Shown here piece after piece: positions 51,832-63,299 of a stretch of 64,000 nt of DNA; the first letter of the stretch is position 1; each line of letters opens with the position of its first letter. Source of the DNA: Ariolimax columbianus (lineage: Eukaryota > Mollusca > Gastropoda > Stylommatophora > Arionidae); the NCBI GenBank assembly GCA_036924085.1, contig JAVGWX010000011.1, forward strand, positions 28,882,817 to 28,946,816. Reading direction: 5' to 3'. Under the pieces are notes generated by a model, which made no database searches, was not told the DNA's origin, and saw only the letters and a list, made by a program, of their open reading frames with translations. Both the position numbers and the translations under genes were made by a program.

Positions 51832-53229
51832 TGTGTTAACGTCTGCAGTATTTGCCTATTGTTTTGTTCCTTGGTATTAGACACAAAAATGAAAGTAACA
51901 ACAGAAATGTGTTTGTTGTCATTGTTATTGCCATTCATATCGTAGTGTTTGAATTAACATCAAAGTTAAGATTAATAAAACCACAAGAGGTGTCTCTTTA
52001 AAACTGGCTTCTCATGTCCTTTGTTTGTAAACAAATGATAAAGGTTTTCCAAGAAACAGAACTATTCATTAGGTATGATGGTTTAGAGGGGTCTCAGTTT
52101 TTGAGAAACCAACTGTTTTCTTTGCTGTCTTGTCATACCCAACTATAACATCCAGGTACCCATTTGCACCTGAGTAGACTGGTATGACATGACTAGGTTA
52201 CGTAATGAGTCAATTCTACTGTGACAAGCACATGCTCTATTTGCTTTGCAACCCTGAATATTAAATATGTTTTTCAAGGTGAAGATGAGCTTATTCTGCG
52301 AGTAGACTTTTTTGTGTTTCTCAAGACTCTAAAGAATAGTTTCGAAGAATCAACATCATTGAACACGGTTTAACCCATAAGTGTTCTGTTCTTCTCCATA
52401 TTTTTGGAGAATCTCATCACAATGCACGAACTCTGTAGCACCGGTGAGGATCCAATAATAAATTAGGTAGATCTTTAACATAATTTTGAATTTTACCCGG
52501 GCAGAGATTTCCAACTGCCGAGGGACTTTTTACGTGCGAGACACTGCACACGGACGTCCGATCTCTGGTTTCTTTATGTTCATGTTTGTTTTCTTGAAAA
52601 ATTGTGAAACATGCTTCAATGTATGTGCCACCATATTTGTTATTTCCGGAAATGTATGTACTGTGTAGACATCACTATTTTATGGCCTAAATCCAAGCAG
52701 CACAGCCCAAAATACGCCTTAAATTAATGGTCCATCCGTGACACCGAATAATGGGTGGCTCATGGAATGGGGTATTTGCACTCACACAGATATATGGATC
52801 ATGGGTTCAAAGAATTAAAGAACTGTTATGTCATATCACAGATGCATACAGCGGCTTGTCAAGACACAAACCCGTGGCACACTATTCTGACTTGAGAATT
52901 GACCACTTCTGACTCATTTAGGACCTGTTTAATTGAGCTCACACAACTATGTCTGCGTATGAAGGACAGTGGAACAAGTATCTCTCAGCTGCAGAACAGA
53001 TTGGCAGTGTGGTCTTCTCCAACTCCATTCCATTATGGAAAGATTAGGGCGTGTGCAAAACATCAGTTTTATTTCGATTGGGGTAAAATAGTAATCAAAA
53101 CACTACCATAGGCAGTTGTTGTATAGCAACAAACTCTCGTTGGTTAGGAGAGCTAAATTATAATTCATGACATTCCAACGAGAATTACATGTGTAATGAA
53201 TATTTGAAGTCTGCTTTTCCGTTTGATAA
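51832..53229. other. CUEDC2 3' UTR and flank; no further gene seen
   Basis: After the poly(A) signal no gene is recognised. A minus-strand SINE1 core (AGGTACCCATTTGCACCTGA) is at about 52,150-52,190. An open frame at 52,899-53,111 has no recognisable motif. Confidence 0.45.
51974..51979 (+). promoter_or_regulatory. CUEDC2 polyadenylation signal
   Basis: AATAAA lies 143 nt after the stop codon, with a GT-rich stretch (GGTGTCTC, TTGTTTGT) downstream. Confidence 0.7.
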
Positions 53230-53660
53230 AATTTGGGATGTCTAGACCAGAGAAATAATATATTATTTGATCAGACTAATGATGATGCATCTAGATTACA
53301 AATGTATATTCACAGCGTACGTCTGATTCATACTTTGACAGGGGCACAGAAGAAAGGGACCAGTCAGTATATTGAGGAATTTAAAGCAGAAATACTTATG
53401 AAATTGTCAGTGGAATTCCTGAATAACCACACCCCCTCCCCAACTCCCAAAGATATTCCATGCTTCGATTTAATTGATATGTGTTTTTATTATGAATGTG
53501 TCATGTCATATATAGTTTAATTATATGTCTTAATATCTGTAGATTGTAATTTTAGCTCTGTTTAAAATTAAGGAATTTTATTTTGAAAAAAAATATTTGA
53601 TGGAGTTGCAGCTCCTGCCACGAACTGAACAACATAGTTCTTGAAAATTAGCCTGGACTG
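53230..53660 (+). mobile_element. piggyBac-like relic
   Basis: The frame with KGTSQYIEEFKAEILMKLSV, EFLNNHTPSP matches 57,685-57,760 (AAAGGGACCAGTAAGGATAT, GAATTTAAAGCAGAAATACT), which lies in a TTAA-flanked element. The end GCCTGGACTGGGCAGAACTAA is similar to the end of that element. The left end was not found. Confidence 0.6.
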
Positions 53661-53739
53661 GGCAGAACTAAGGATAAACTGTAGTGATGAGAGAAATCCT
53701 ACACAATCCGCCATTTTTGGTTTGAGGGAAGTCGATGTG

Positions 53740-54035
53740 GTCCGTCAGGGTCCATGTGTATGACAAGAAGAATAATAGCACCATTGCTACAGAGAGCATG
53801 GCATAACACCAGGCATGGTTAGGTGGTCTGTTTAGAGCAACATAGATGACTCCTAATTGGCTGTGGGTCTGCTTTGCTCTAGTGTTTGAGTCTATTAAGA
53901 TGGACTTGCACATCGGTTAACTACCCTCCGTCGCATTTGTCCCAACTCAGCGGAGTAATAAGCTGCTCGAGCCTAGCCCACTAAGCAGGAAATCTTTCTC
54001 TTGTCTACAACCAGTTCACGCTAGAGCTGGAACCT
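53740..54035 (+). repeat. Repeat X, left part
   Basis: AGCATGGCATAACACCAGGC, GGTTAGGTGGTCTGTTTAGA, GCTGCTCGAGCCTAGCCCAC match 16,990-17,300. It is cut by a LINE; the right part is at 54,960-55,015. AACCT (54,031-54,035 and 54,960-54,964) is the duplicated target. Confidence 0.82.
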
Positions 54036-54959
54036 CATCATCATCATCTGGTTGATCAGTCCGGAGACTTGTTGTAAGGTTGTCTGAGTATGTCTCTATT
54101 TTACCCTATTATCTGGTTGATCAGTCTGGAGAATGTTTGTCTGAGTTATGTCTCTCTATTTTACCATATCCTCTGCAGTTCTTTTCATTGCAGCATACGT
54201 TTGTACTTTAATGTTCCTGCATGCCTGTGATGTGAAGGTGAGACTTGGTTGCCCTGGTCCTCTCTTCCTTTGAATCTTGGCCTCTAATATCTTCTGTAGA
54301 AGACTTTCATGTCTCATCTTGTGACCCAGTCAACTCAACCAAAGTTTGTGTATCATGTGTATCATGTGTCTTTGTGCACTCACTTCAATGAGCACATTGT
54401 CATTAGATCTACTTGTTGTCCAGCTACTCGTTCCATTCTACAGTAGCATTCAATTTCAAACGCTTCCAAGTCATTTTTATCCTTCTTCGCTAAAGTCCAT
54501 GTTTCCATGGCAATTTGCCATATATGAGTGACGATTATGCTTTTCCTCAGTTCTATCCTGATATTCTTTGGGGTTAACAATTTCAGTTTTTCTCTGAAGC
54601 CCTTTTCTGCCATTGCAATCCTTGTCTTCTTCGGCGTTCGTTTTCAATCTCCCACTACCAAGCCCTGAACAGGACTTTGCAAGTAGCAGGGTGTAGTCCA
54701 AAGAACGGAATGCGTTGTGTCGCTAGTTTACACCTTGACTGCACCTTTCGGTCTGACACATCTGTCTTCTGCAGTACCCTTTTCCTAATTTGTCTCATTG
54801 CGGCCATCTTCTGTTATGGTTTGCTCCAAATATGCTAATTTCTGTACTTGTTCGATTATTTCTCCATAGATGGATATATTTATTTGTCTTTGTTGCTTGG
54901 ATAATACCAAAGTCTTTTGTCTTCGATGTGTTTATTTTCATGCCAAACTCTTTAGCTGC
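54036..54959 (-). mobile_element. RTE-like LINE with (GAT)n tail, containing a SINE2
   Basis: The minus strand reads KEFGMKINTSKTKDFGII, then (after the SINE2) EKGFREKLKLLTPKNIRIEL, RKSIIVTHIWQIAMETWTLA and EAFEIECYCRMERVAG, and ends with GATGATGATGATG. It is flanked by AACCT duplications inside repeat X. Same family as 43,950-44,545. Confidence 0.85.
54626..54777 (-). mobile_element. SINE2, 5'-truncated, inside the LINE
   Basis: The minus strand ends GGTAGTGGGAGATTGAAAAC followed by GAACGCCGAAGAAG. It is flanked by CCTTGT (54,620-54,625) and CCTTTT (54,778-54,783), a 6-bp target-site duplication with one mismatch. Removing it restores the LINE sequence AGGAAAAGGATTGCAATGG. Confidence 0.85.
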
Positions 54960-55015
54960 AACCTGCACAGAGGCATCTGTCCCTGTAGAAATACAGGTCG
55001 ACTAAAACTATGAGA
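54960..55015 (+). repeat. Repeat X, right part
   Basis: ACCTGCACAGAGGCATCTGT, CCCTGTAGAAATACAGGTCG is the end of repeat X after the LINE insertion. Confidence 0.8.
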
Positions 55016-55649
55016 AGTTGATGTGGTTATTTGAATAATAAGCAGTGTGTCAATGAAAAAAGTCTGATACAGACAACAATATAATGAGACAAAATATAGG
55101 ACAGAATAAGACAGCAGGAAATATTCTCCGATTGCCAAACAGTATTTCTGTATATATTTTAAAATAAAAAGCAACTCTGGTAATAATATGGCAATCTGTC
55201 AATTCGGTGTTGCAAATGTTCAAATAATTATAATAAAACAGACATCACCTAGCCTTTACTGTTTAATAATATTCAGAGATTCAATTTCATATATTCTTCT
55301 AATTCATTGTACGGCATGTGTAAATTATTCATCATCTTTTGCCTTGAAACCCAATGACAGTTCAGATCATTATTTGTCAACATGAAATTGTGCGCTGTAT
55401 TTTCATAAATGTTTTAATGTTGTTTTGGTGCAGAAATGCTATGCCTGGCTTGAGTGTTGTTTTGAGTTTAGCAAAGAGCATAGAAAATACATACTGCCTT
55501 GTTGTTCATATACAGAGACGATGAGAACAATGCGCCCCCCCCCCCCCTCCCCCCCCTGCTCTGTGGTCAGGCTAAGTAAAGTACAGTGGAAATTCAGCAG
55601 AATTAACCACTGGTTAGAAAATGGAGTTCTTGAAGACTCAATTGTATGC
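55016..55649. other. No gene seen; C-rich run
   Basis: AT-rich sequence without coding signal. A C-rich run interrupted by single T bases lies at about 55,533-55,556. Confidence 0.4.
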
Positions 55650-55905
55650 AGCTTGTGAGAGGTAGGGTGGCCAGTGCCCTTCCTTGCTGTTTTTACTTTC
55701 CCTAACTCATGCGTCAGGTACCTATTTACAGTTAGGCTGACTGGAGAAGCTAGATTAAAATCACGACCCAGATTTTTTTTAGTCTCCTGGCGCGATTCGA
55801 ACCGAGGCGCGCTGTTACCGCAGAAAATAGCGAATTGCTCACTATTAACTGAGCTAACACGCCCCTCGCGATCAGGATCTCAAACTAAATTCGCCCTTAC
55901 AACCA
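55650..55905 (-). mobile_element. SINE1-like copy, good tRNA head
   Basis: On the minus strand GGGGCGTGTTAGCTCAGTTA (box A) and CTCGGTTCGAATCGCG (box B) are close to a real tRNA, followed by the core TAAATAGGTACCTGACGCAT and CAGCAAGGAAGGGCACTGGC. The head differs from the SINE1 at 62 kb, so two tRNA heads share one core. Confidence 0.8.
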
Positions 55906-55959
55906 CATGAAAATGTTGTGAATGCCTACAATGAGTAGGTTTACTCTTTTGTGTGCCCT

Positions 55960-56165
55960 GAAAAGTATGTTTAGTAGTGGATTGCACTAGCTTTCCTCAC
56001 ATCCTGAGCGTGCTGATTAAGGTGGGTGAGGGTCCTCCAGGTGGTTGTGCTATGCTTGTCTTCATCTCTATGTCGCTCACTACTACAGGAATCACATCGA
56101 TTCCCCCACCTCGTTAACCAGACTGTCAAGAACAAGCCTGTTTCCAGTGAGGACTAAGTGTAATT
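55960..56165. repeat. Repeat U copy
   Basis: CCTCACATCCTGAGCGTGCT, GGTCCTCCAGGTGGTTGTGC and GTTAACCAGACTGTCAAGAA match 27,060-27,220. A CR1 piece interrupts it; TCTGATCAGTATATTGTGCC near 56,715 may be its continuation. Confidence 0.65.
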
Positions 56166-56169
56166 GAGG

Positions 56170-56690
56170 CAGGAGTTTTAACTTAACGGTTTTATACTGG
56201 TTTAGAAGACTCTGCAGAGTCTGTAAACAACCAGTTTCTTTTACATTTCCTTTCTCTAAAAGCTATGTGCATCCAATTTATTCTTGTTCTTGTAGGTGAT
56301 TGTATTTTTAAAAACTTGTTATAGTCTAACCTGTATTGTCATCTCGAATCCTTCTCTTTTTTAGACACTGTAGGCCGGTTTTTCTCTTTCCTTATAACTG
56401 TAATTCTGAATCCTACTATCAGCTTTGTCGCTCTTTTTTGAATCCTTTCCAGCATGTTTATATCCCCTCTACGATAAGGACTCCACACCTGTACACAGTA
56501 CTCCAATCTAGGTCTAACCAATGCTTGATACAGTTTGACAATCACTTCCTTGCTCCTCTGTTTAATATTTCTTTTTATCCTATCTAACATTACATTTGCC
56601 TTTCTCACTGCTACCTGGACTTGCTCACTTACTTTACCTGTATGATCTATTATAACCCCTAGGTTCCTTTCCTTTTTTTGCCAGTATATT
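56170..56690 (-). mobile_element. CR1 3' fragment with internal deletion
   Basis: The minus strand reads [60 protein letters not shown] and ends with CTGCAGAGTCTTCTAAACCA, GTATAAAACCGTTAAGTTAA. Relative to the 21.4-kb copy, about 110 bp near 56,290 are missing. Confidence 0.9.
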
Positions 56691-57185
56691 TGACCTGACC
56701 CTGACTAACATGTCTGATCAGTATATTGTGCCTGATCAGACATTAGTCTTCCTTCCCCTACATGATGATAAGTTTGGTGACTCATTGGCAATACAAAGTA
56801 AATTTTGACTGTTGCACATCAATAAAACCTGCCTAGGTCTTCAAAAAAGACATTTTGACCACAAGAGTGTTTTTTGTTTATGGTTAGAGGCTATGCTTCA
56901 ATATTATAATTTTCAAGCCATTACATCCTAACATGCCCAATACATGTTCTACAGTAACCCTAACTATAATTCTGTAAAACTCAATATTTCACTTTACTTT
57001 GTACTAGAACATCATTTAAATCTCATTTGCAAGCAAATAGTCTATGAATGGTGCAAAAAAGTGTATCTTCCTGCTTTTATGAATACATATTTCTTGTTTA
57101 ATGGGTTAGGGTGTAAAGGTTTAATGCTCTTTGATCACCAGCTTTGTAGTGTTGACAATCAATTCATTCATTACTATCTTGTCTG
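56691..57185. other. No gene seen
   Basis: Unassigned sequence; a possible end of repeat U at the start. Confidence 0.35.
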
Positions 57186-57949
57186 TTAACCCTTTGCAGT
57201 CTTAAATTGCCTGTTCACAAAACATCAGGCGCAGTCTGAAATGTCAGGGAGTGCACAATAACCCATCGGTTCCGTGGAATGTAATTTCAATTCTTAGAAA
57301 GACCTTAACTATGCAGGGACTTTCAAGGTATGGGCAGTTTTATTTTAATTAAAGTGTTTTTGGCAATCTGCCAATATTTGAGATTTTGGGAACGTTTTTA
57401 AGTTGTGGCTTTTCAGGCGATGGCGCTTGTACTTCAAGAATCGAGAGATGACTTATTATTTGATGAGATTTATGATCATGCACCTAAATTGAATATTCAG
57501 TATGTCCGGTTTAGACTCTTACAGTGAAGCAGATGAAAGTGAAAGTGGTAATTATATTGATGGATTAACACAACAATTTGAACACTCATTGCGAGACAAA
57601 TGAATACACATTTAGTATGTTTTCGCTCTACATTAATGCCATTTAATGCATATATATATATATATAAATATATAAGAAAAAAAAGGGACCAGTAAGGATA
57701 TCAAGGAATTTAAAGCAGAAATACTCATGAAATTGGGAGTGGAATTCCTAAAAATAATAAATATAATGAATACTTCATGTGATAGATAATTTCATTGTCT
57801 TTGGATCTATTAATCATAATCTTAGCTCAATTTGTTTACCATTAATGAATTTTTTAAAAGAAAAAAAAACTATTTGATATGTTGGGTGGCTCTTGCCTAG
57901 AACAGTAAGACACAAATATAATAAATAAGGCTGGACTGTAAAGAGTTAA
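57186..57949 (+). mobile_element. Non-autonomous piggyBac-type element
   Basis: A 756-bp element between TTAA at 57,186-57,189 and TTAA at 57,946-57,949. The ends CCCTTTGCAGTC and, inverted, CTCTTTACAGTC match at 10 of 12. It keeps short remnants of an acidic frame (MSGLDSYSEADESESG near 57,500), like the N-terminus of piggyBac transposases, but no catalytic domain. A (TA)n run is at 57,650. Confidence 0.8.
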
Positions 57950-58159
57950 TCTTTATAGCATTTATTCTTCTTCTCCAACCTAGTCTTATCGTCTGGCTCC
58001 AAAGACATAACAGGTCGTAAGATACAGCTTGCATGTGTGAGACCCCTGTTTAATGACCTAATTAGTTCCTGAAGAATGATTGTTCATTCTTATCATCATC
58101 TGAAGTTGGTGGTTCTCTTAAACTTTAAATATTCTTGTCGCTATTGTGCTACTGCTGTG
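57950..58159. other. No gene seen
   Basis: Short unassigned sequence between two TTAA-type elements. Confidence 0.35.
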
Positions 58160-58745
58160 AACAAACAAGGTTTTCACTTTACAGTCCAGGCTAATTTTGC
58201 TGATTTGTGTCTTTCCGTCTGGGCCAAAAGGCATTTTGGCCCAAATTCCGTGCATCCAATTAAAAAAAAAAAATATTGAACATATTGAGCTAATATTATG
58301 ATCTAAACATCGTAAGATACATAATTGAACAATTTATGACATGGAGTATTGATAATAAAGATTATATAAGCACTGACCAGGGCTTTGCAAGTAGCTTGAG
58401 GGAGGGCATAGGGCACATAATGTGCCTGGACGAGCACTAGGATTACAGTAGTAGTACAGTATCAAATTTTCTAACAGTGCTATGTATTAAGTCAGCTGAC
58501 TTCTATCTGAGGGACCAAAATATAATTGGGATGAAGCGTTGTATGACATTGATACAGAGATGGAAATTGGAGAGACATTTTTGTTGGTATATACGACATC
58601 ATGTATTCTGTCGGTATATTCGTCAATTCCTTTACACTTATCTTCTGTACTACTTGTCTATGTCAAATTTCAATCAGGCATGTGTTGAATATCCACAACT
58701 AATCCAGGTGCGTGATTATTTGACTGATTGAATAATAGCAATTTT
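58160..58745 (+). mobile_element. MITE-W copy 3, uninterrupted reference
   Basis: CACTTTACAGTCCAGGCTAA and TTTTGCTGATTTGTGTCTTT at the left, GATCTAAACATCGTAAGATA in the middle and GATGAAGCGTTGTATGACAT at the right. It serves as the uninterrupted reference for the W copies at 30.8 kb and 48.5 kb. The ends are not clean. Confidence 0.6.
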
Positions 58746-59426
58746 CTGAATCAAAGAATTCATAACTTTAAAAGCCATTTCTGAAAAATTCGCCAAAAGT
58801 GTAAAACATGTTAGAATTGCATGGTGTTTTAAGAAAATGGTAGTGTCATGTGTCCTGGATATTGGTTATAATTTTGTCTTCCTAACCAAAGGGAGTTAGT
58901 TGCTATGTAACAATGGTCGACACTAGCATGAAATTGGCGAATTCCTACGGATCAGGTCAACGTACCGATATCCGACTGGGCAAACTCAGCGTCGTCTAGC
59001 TGATGAGAGTTAAGTCACAACTTTATTTATATATGTCAAGAATGGTTACATTTGTGATAGCAAATACAATTTCATTGTATTTTATTTTGCCATTTATTTT
59101 AATACTCAAGACATCAAAATGAGGTGCTAGATCAAGAATTCTTCAATATTGGTGTTCAAGGCACTCACTCATTTGTGGTTCTTGCATCCCAAGACTATTT
59201 TTAAATGAATGTTGTTGTTGTTTTTGCTTTTGCTATGTTTTACTTAAAAGCACACAAACAAATCAAGTTCCTAAATGTAAGGATCAGTAATGTTTTTATT
59301 TTTTATCTCCAGCCATAAGCTTTACAGACCCAGAAATCTGTGAATCTAAATTTATAGATCATTATGCTAGCTAATTCAGGATTCTTTAGCTCTTGTATGT
59401 TACTATGTCAGATTTGTCTAAATTGC
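58746..59426. other. No gene seen
   Basis: AT-rich, unassigned. The right end of MITE-W may lie here. Confidence 0.35.
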
Positions 59427-59881
59427 CATACATTGTATTATCAGTGTCAAAATTGGACCCTATTTATAGACCCAAAACTTAGAGACCTGTGAGATGCACT
59501 GCCATTATGTTATCAGTGTCAAAATTGAACCCTATTTATAGACCCAAAACTTAGCTTGAGACCTGTGAGATGCACTGCCATTATGTTATCAGTGTCAAAA
59601 TTGAACCCTATTTATAGACACAAAACTTAGCTTGAGACCTGTGAGATGAGCTGCCATTATGTTATCAGTGTCAAAATTGAACCCTATTTATAGACCCAAA
59701 ACTTGAATTGAGACCTGTGAGATGCACTGCCATTATGTTATCAGTGTCAAAATTGAACCCTATTTATAGACCCAAAACTTGAATTGAGACCTGTGAGATG
59801 AGCTGCCATTATGTTATCAGTGTCAAAATTGGACCCTATTTATAGACCCAAAACTTGAATTGAGACCTGTGAGATGCACTG
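59427..59881 (+). repeat. Minisatellite, six units of 76 bp
   Basis: The word GAGACCTGTGAGATG starts at 59,482, 59,558, 59,634, 59,710, 59,786 and 59,862, an exact 76-bp period. Units differ at few positions (ACTTAGCTTGAG or ACTTGAATTGAG; GCACTG or GAGCTG), so two variant types alternate in blocks. Confidence 0.95.
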
Positions 59882-60240
59882 TGTACGAAGTGCAGCAAGA
59901 AAAACAATTTGCAACAGCACAATGAGGAAAATGCTGGGGACTACATCGATTAATTACTATATTGAAGAACAGAAAATAAAGTGGTTTGGAGATTTGACAA
60001 GGATACAGAATGATCAACCTGCAGCGAGGTCATACTACATGGAGGATTTAGGGCCACGAGCAAGAGATCGACCCTGGCGATGATGGTTAGAGGGGATCAA
60101 AGAAACACTCCAGAAGATCAAAATGTCGGCAACAGAAGCCTCTCACCTAGTGCAAACCAGGTCTATGCAACCTCCTCTCTGTGTCGCTGCAAGAGCAGTA
60201 GGGCAAAAGATAAAGTAGTAGAGAATCTGAACAAAACGGG
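59882..60240 (+). mobile_element. RTE-like LINE C-terminal fragment
   Basis: The + frame reads NSTMRKMLGTTSINYYIEEQ, KIKWFGDLTRIQND, RARDRPWR, then WLEGIKETLQ in frame after a stop. This is the KIKWYGHVxRM...RGRPR...WxxxI block of a LINE C-terminus. It starts directly at the end of the 76-bp array. Confidence 0.82.
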
Positions 60241-60529
60241 GTTAAACATGTCATCCCCAAGTAAAACAGCACTGTAAGGCCAACTGCATTTCTAACTGTT
60301 TCACCCTAAACATTGAAGGAATCATCTCTATCAGTGATCCCACTTTGTTTCAAAGTAGATATATTATTCAGGCTCACTTTCTTCACCAAAGCCGTCACTG
60401 ATCAATTATTTTTAGCTGGTGTGCCCTATCCGGTAGGTTAAGGGAAAAGTACATAACTTTTTTTTTTCCGCTGATGATTTTGGATGTGTTACAGTGTAAA
60501 AAGAGTTAAAGAGCAACTGCTAGTAGATT
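60241..60529. other. No gene seen
   Basis: Unassigned sequence. Confidence 0.35.
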
Positions 60530-60710
60530 GTACAGCTGATGCTGCAGAAGACGGATGTGTTTGGCCAAAAGGTGCAAATATTGTAGTTAAGCTGTAAACT
60601 AGCGACAACGCATTCCGTTCTCCAGACTACATCCTGCTACTTGCAAAGCCCTGTTCAGGACTTGGTGGCAGGAGGTTAAGAGCTTATGCAGAAGAAGAAG
60701 TACAGCTGAT
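60530..60710 (+). mobile_element. SINE2 3' half
   Basis: GGTGCAAATATTGTAGTTAA, GCGACAACGCATTCCGTTCT and GGTGGCAGGAGGTTAAGAGC then GCAGAAGAAGAAG. It is 5'-truncated. Confidence 0.78.
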
Positions 60711-60846
60711 TACTGAAGAGACATTGAAGAACTGGAAATTGGAAATGAGAGCTACTATCAATCAGGACATACAAGCAAAGTTTCATGCTGTATTTGCAGT
60801 CAGTACAACAGTTTACCTTCCCAGAATATACTTTTCAGGGCATTAT

Positions 60847-61305
60847 GGGATATTGATAAAAGCCATTCACTCCAAATGGGATAGTGATAGATTCTCCTAA
60901 AGCATTCACTCCAAATGGGATAGTGATAGATTCTCCTAAAGCATTCACTCCAAATGGGATAGTGATAGATTCTCCTAAAGCATTCACTCCATATGGGATA
61001 TTGATAGATTCTCCTAAAGCATTCACTCCATATGGGATATTGATAGATTCTCCTAAAGCATTCACTCCATATGGGATATTGATAGATTCTCCTAAAGCAT
61101 TCACTCCATATGGGATATTGATAGATTCTCCTAAAGCCATTCACTCCATATGGGATATTGATAGATTCTCCTAAAGCATTCACTCCATATGGGATATTGA
61201 TAGATTCTCCTAAAGCATTCACTCCATATGGGATATTGATAGATTCTCCTAAAGCATTCACTCCATATGGGATATTGATAGATTCTCCTAAAGCCATTCA
61301 CTCCA
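60847..61305 (+). repeat. Minisatellite, about 12 units of 39 bp
   Basis: Unit TGATAGATTCTCCTAAAGCA + TTCACTCCATATGGGATAT (39 bp). The first three units have AAATGGGATAG, the later ones ATATGGGATAT. Three units have an extra C (GCCATT). The multiple-of-three length leaves open frames on both strands; these are not genes. Confidence 0.95.
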
Positions 61306-61559
61306 GACGTTTTGCTACCTCTGGGCACATTTCGGCTGGCAATATCAAGCACTATATACCTATTTATTTTCAGTAAAACATCACTGGTGTATCACATGAT
61401 ATATACAAAACTGGTTTGAATATAATGCAGAATTCTATCAAATCAAACCATTGAACATCTTGTCAGAACCCTACTAAATACATGCACAAATAGTATTTGG
61501 ATATACATGTGTATAAGAGTTGCTATAGCGTCTTTTTGATGAAGATAATGTATTGTGGG
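61306..61559. other. No gene seen
   Basis: Unassigned AT-rich sequence. Confidence 0.35.
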
Positions 61560-61895
61560 AAGCCCTTCGTCTTTCATTGTCAATCTCCCACCACCAAGCC
61601 CTGAAATGGGCTATGCACCTAGCTGAATGTAATCCAAAGAACGGAATGCGTTGTCGTGATTTACAGCTTGACTACGATAATTGCATCTTTCAGTTCAACT
61701 TCAGCTTGGTATTTTTTGAGTACCAGGTTAGCCTTCCCTCTTCTTAGCCAGTCTGCCCTGTTGCAGTCTGTTGTCCAGGATCACCACGTGGAATCGTAGA
61801 AGGGTTTTGGCAGCTCTGGGTTGCTGGGCCTGTCATGAGCAGTCAGCTTTGGGTCACTGACCACTGCAGCTCATGTGCTGCTCAGCATCTTCATT
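61560..61895 (-). mobile_element. SINE2, near full length
   Basis: On the minus strand GTGATCCTGGACAACAGACT, GGGAAGGCTAACCTGGTACT, CGACAACGCATTCCGTTCTT and GGTGGTGGGAGATTGACAAT. The (GAA)n tail is decayed (GAAAGACGAAGGG). Confidence 0.8.
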
Positions 61896-61977
61896 ACAAT
61901 CAATCCACAGTGTGTTATTTGATAATCTTACAGTGTTTAAAAATTATTTGGCCGATCATTTCCTTATTGATAATAGC

Positions 61978-62275
61978 TAGCGTGTAGCCTAGTCGACAGT
62001 GAGCCAGCTAGCTAAGACTGGGATTACAGCACTCCAGGGTTCGATATCACGGACAGACAAAAAAATTCAGGTGTTGTTCATTCCTGGTACGATCGCTTCT
62101 CCAGTCGATCCAGTTATAAATAGTTACCTGGTGTATGAGTTGGGGAAGGTATAAACAGCAAGGAAGGGAACTGGTCATCCCCCACCTCACATAGGCTGTA
62201 GGTTGGTACATGAAGAGTTATCTTCATCCCCGACAGCAATTGTTGTCGTGGGATTGACCTTTACCTTGTACCAGT
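61978..62275 (+). mobile_element. SINE1, uninterrupted copy
   Basis: TAGCCTAGTCGACAGTGAG (box A), AGGGTTCGATATC (box B), core ATAAATAGTTACCTGGTGTA, CAGCAAGGAAGGGAACTGGT and the tail GGTACATGAAGAGTTATCTT to GGGATTGACCTTTACC. It shows what the intron-4 SINE1 looked like before the 7.4-kb insertion, and the insertion point falls between GGTACAT and GAAGAG. Confidence 0.88.
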
Positions 62276-62399
62276 TTTGAAACTAGGTCAGGTTATATAA
62301 ATCAGCAATCTTTTGTTAATCTTCACAGATGTATTAAGAAATGGTACATGTTTTATGATTAGTATTATTTGTTACTTACTTGATCGGACCTCAGCAGGG

Positions 62400-62990
62400 G
62401 CCACTCTGCGCTGAGCATCACTGTGAACGACAACACTGTTGCAGCCACTGAGGACACAATCCTCTGACGCATGCAGTAGTCATCACCCATAGGATAGGCT
62501 TAGCGGCTTCATCCATGCACTTGCTCCGCAGAGTCTGGTCCCAGTGAAGGTCTCCCTGGAGACCAGACTTCGTATTTACTTTTCCTGCATTGTCCCCATT
62601 CTCCTGCATGGCTGTGAGTCATGGACACTACAGCAGGACCGGCATCGCCTTGAGGTCTTCCAACTGCGCAACTAGAGGTGCATCCTTGGGATTATCTGGC
62701 ATGGCAGAATTTCCAACAGTGAAGTAGTTTGACGTACTCAACTAGCAGGCATTGTCTCAACGATTAATTACCATCGTCTCTCCCTCTTCAGTCACGTTGC
62801 TCGCCTTTGCCGCGAAGTCCCAGCCCACAAGATGTTCCAGCAGGCTGTGAGGGCGAGTTACGGGAAGAAGCCATGCTCATCCTGGAAACATCCTCAGGGC
62901 CGCCCTTGCAACACCAGGCTAAAACAGATGGCCATCTCCCCAACATAACTGCAGGCTGCCTGGAATGCTGCCATCAGACATGATCATTCG
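62400..62990 (+). mobile_element. LINE RT C-terminal fragment
   Basis: The + strand reads VLLYGCESWTLQQDRHRLEV (in frame pieces near 62,600), RCILGIIWHGRISNSEVV, LSLFSHVARLCREVPAHKMF and GRPCNTRLKQM. This matches the TLLYGCETWT...RRxLGIxWxDxxxNxEVL...HVARL blocks of animal LINEs. Several frame breaks. Confidence 0.8.
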
Positions 62991-63299
62991 ATGTGACTGA
63001 CCCTGGTTGCTTAGGTGTACTATTGATTGATTGTTTGATTGATCGTACTTAAACACGTCTGCTTGTTGTTCTGTCTCACAAATCCTGGACACTCAATTTA
63101 CTTTACAGGCTTTCCTTATTTGTCATAGTGTTCACCTTACCCACTTGCATCCTTTTCTTTTCCTTGTTTTGGTAGGTCTGTGTACAGATTTTGCTTTCTG
63201 AAGTTAATATATACATGAATGGTTACAAAAATTGCATCCAAGAAGGTATTTTGTGGAACTATATTTGATGATCTCTCTAACCATCTGATAATTCATTAA

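Noticed and set aside
60800..61376. Open frames on both strands with a 13-residue repeat (ALGESINIPYGVN and its antisense)
   Set aside because: They are produced by a 39-bp minisatellite; the unit is a multiple of three, so several frames on both strands stay open. There is no other coding signal.
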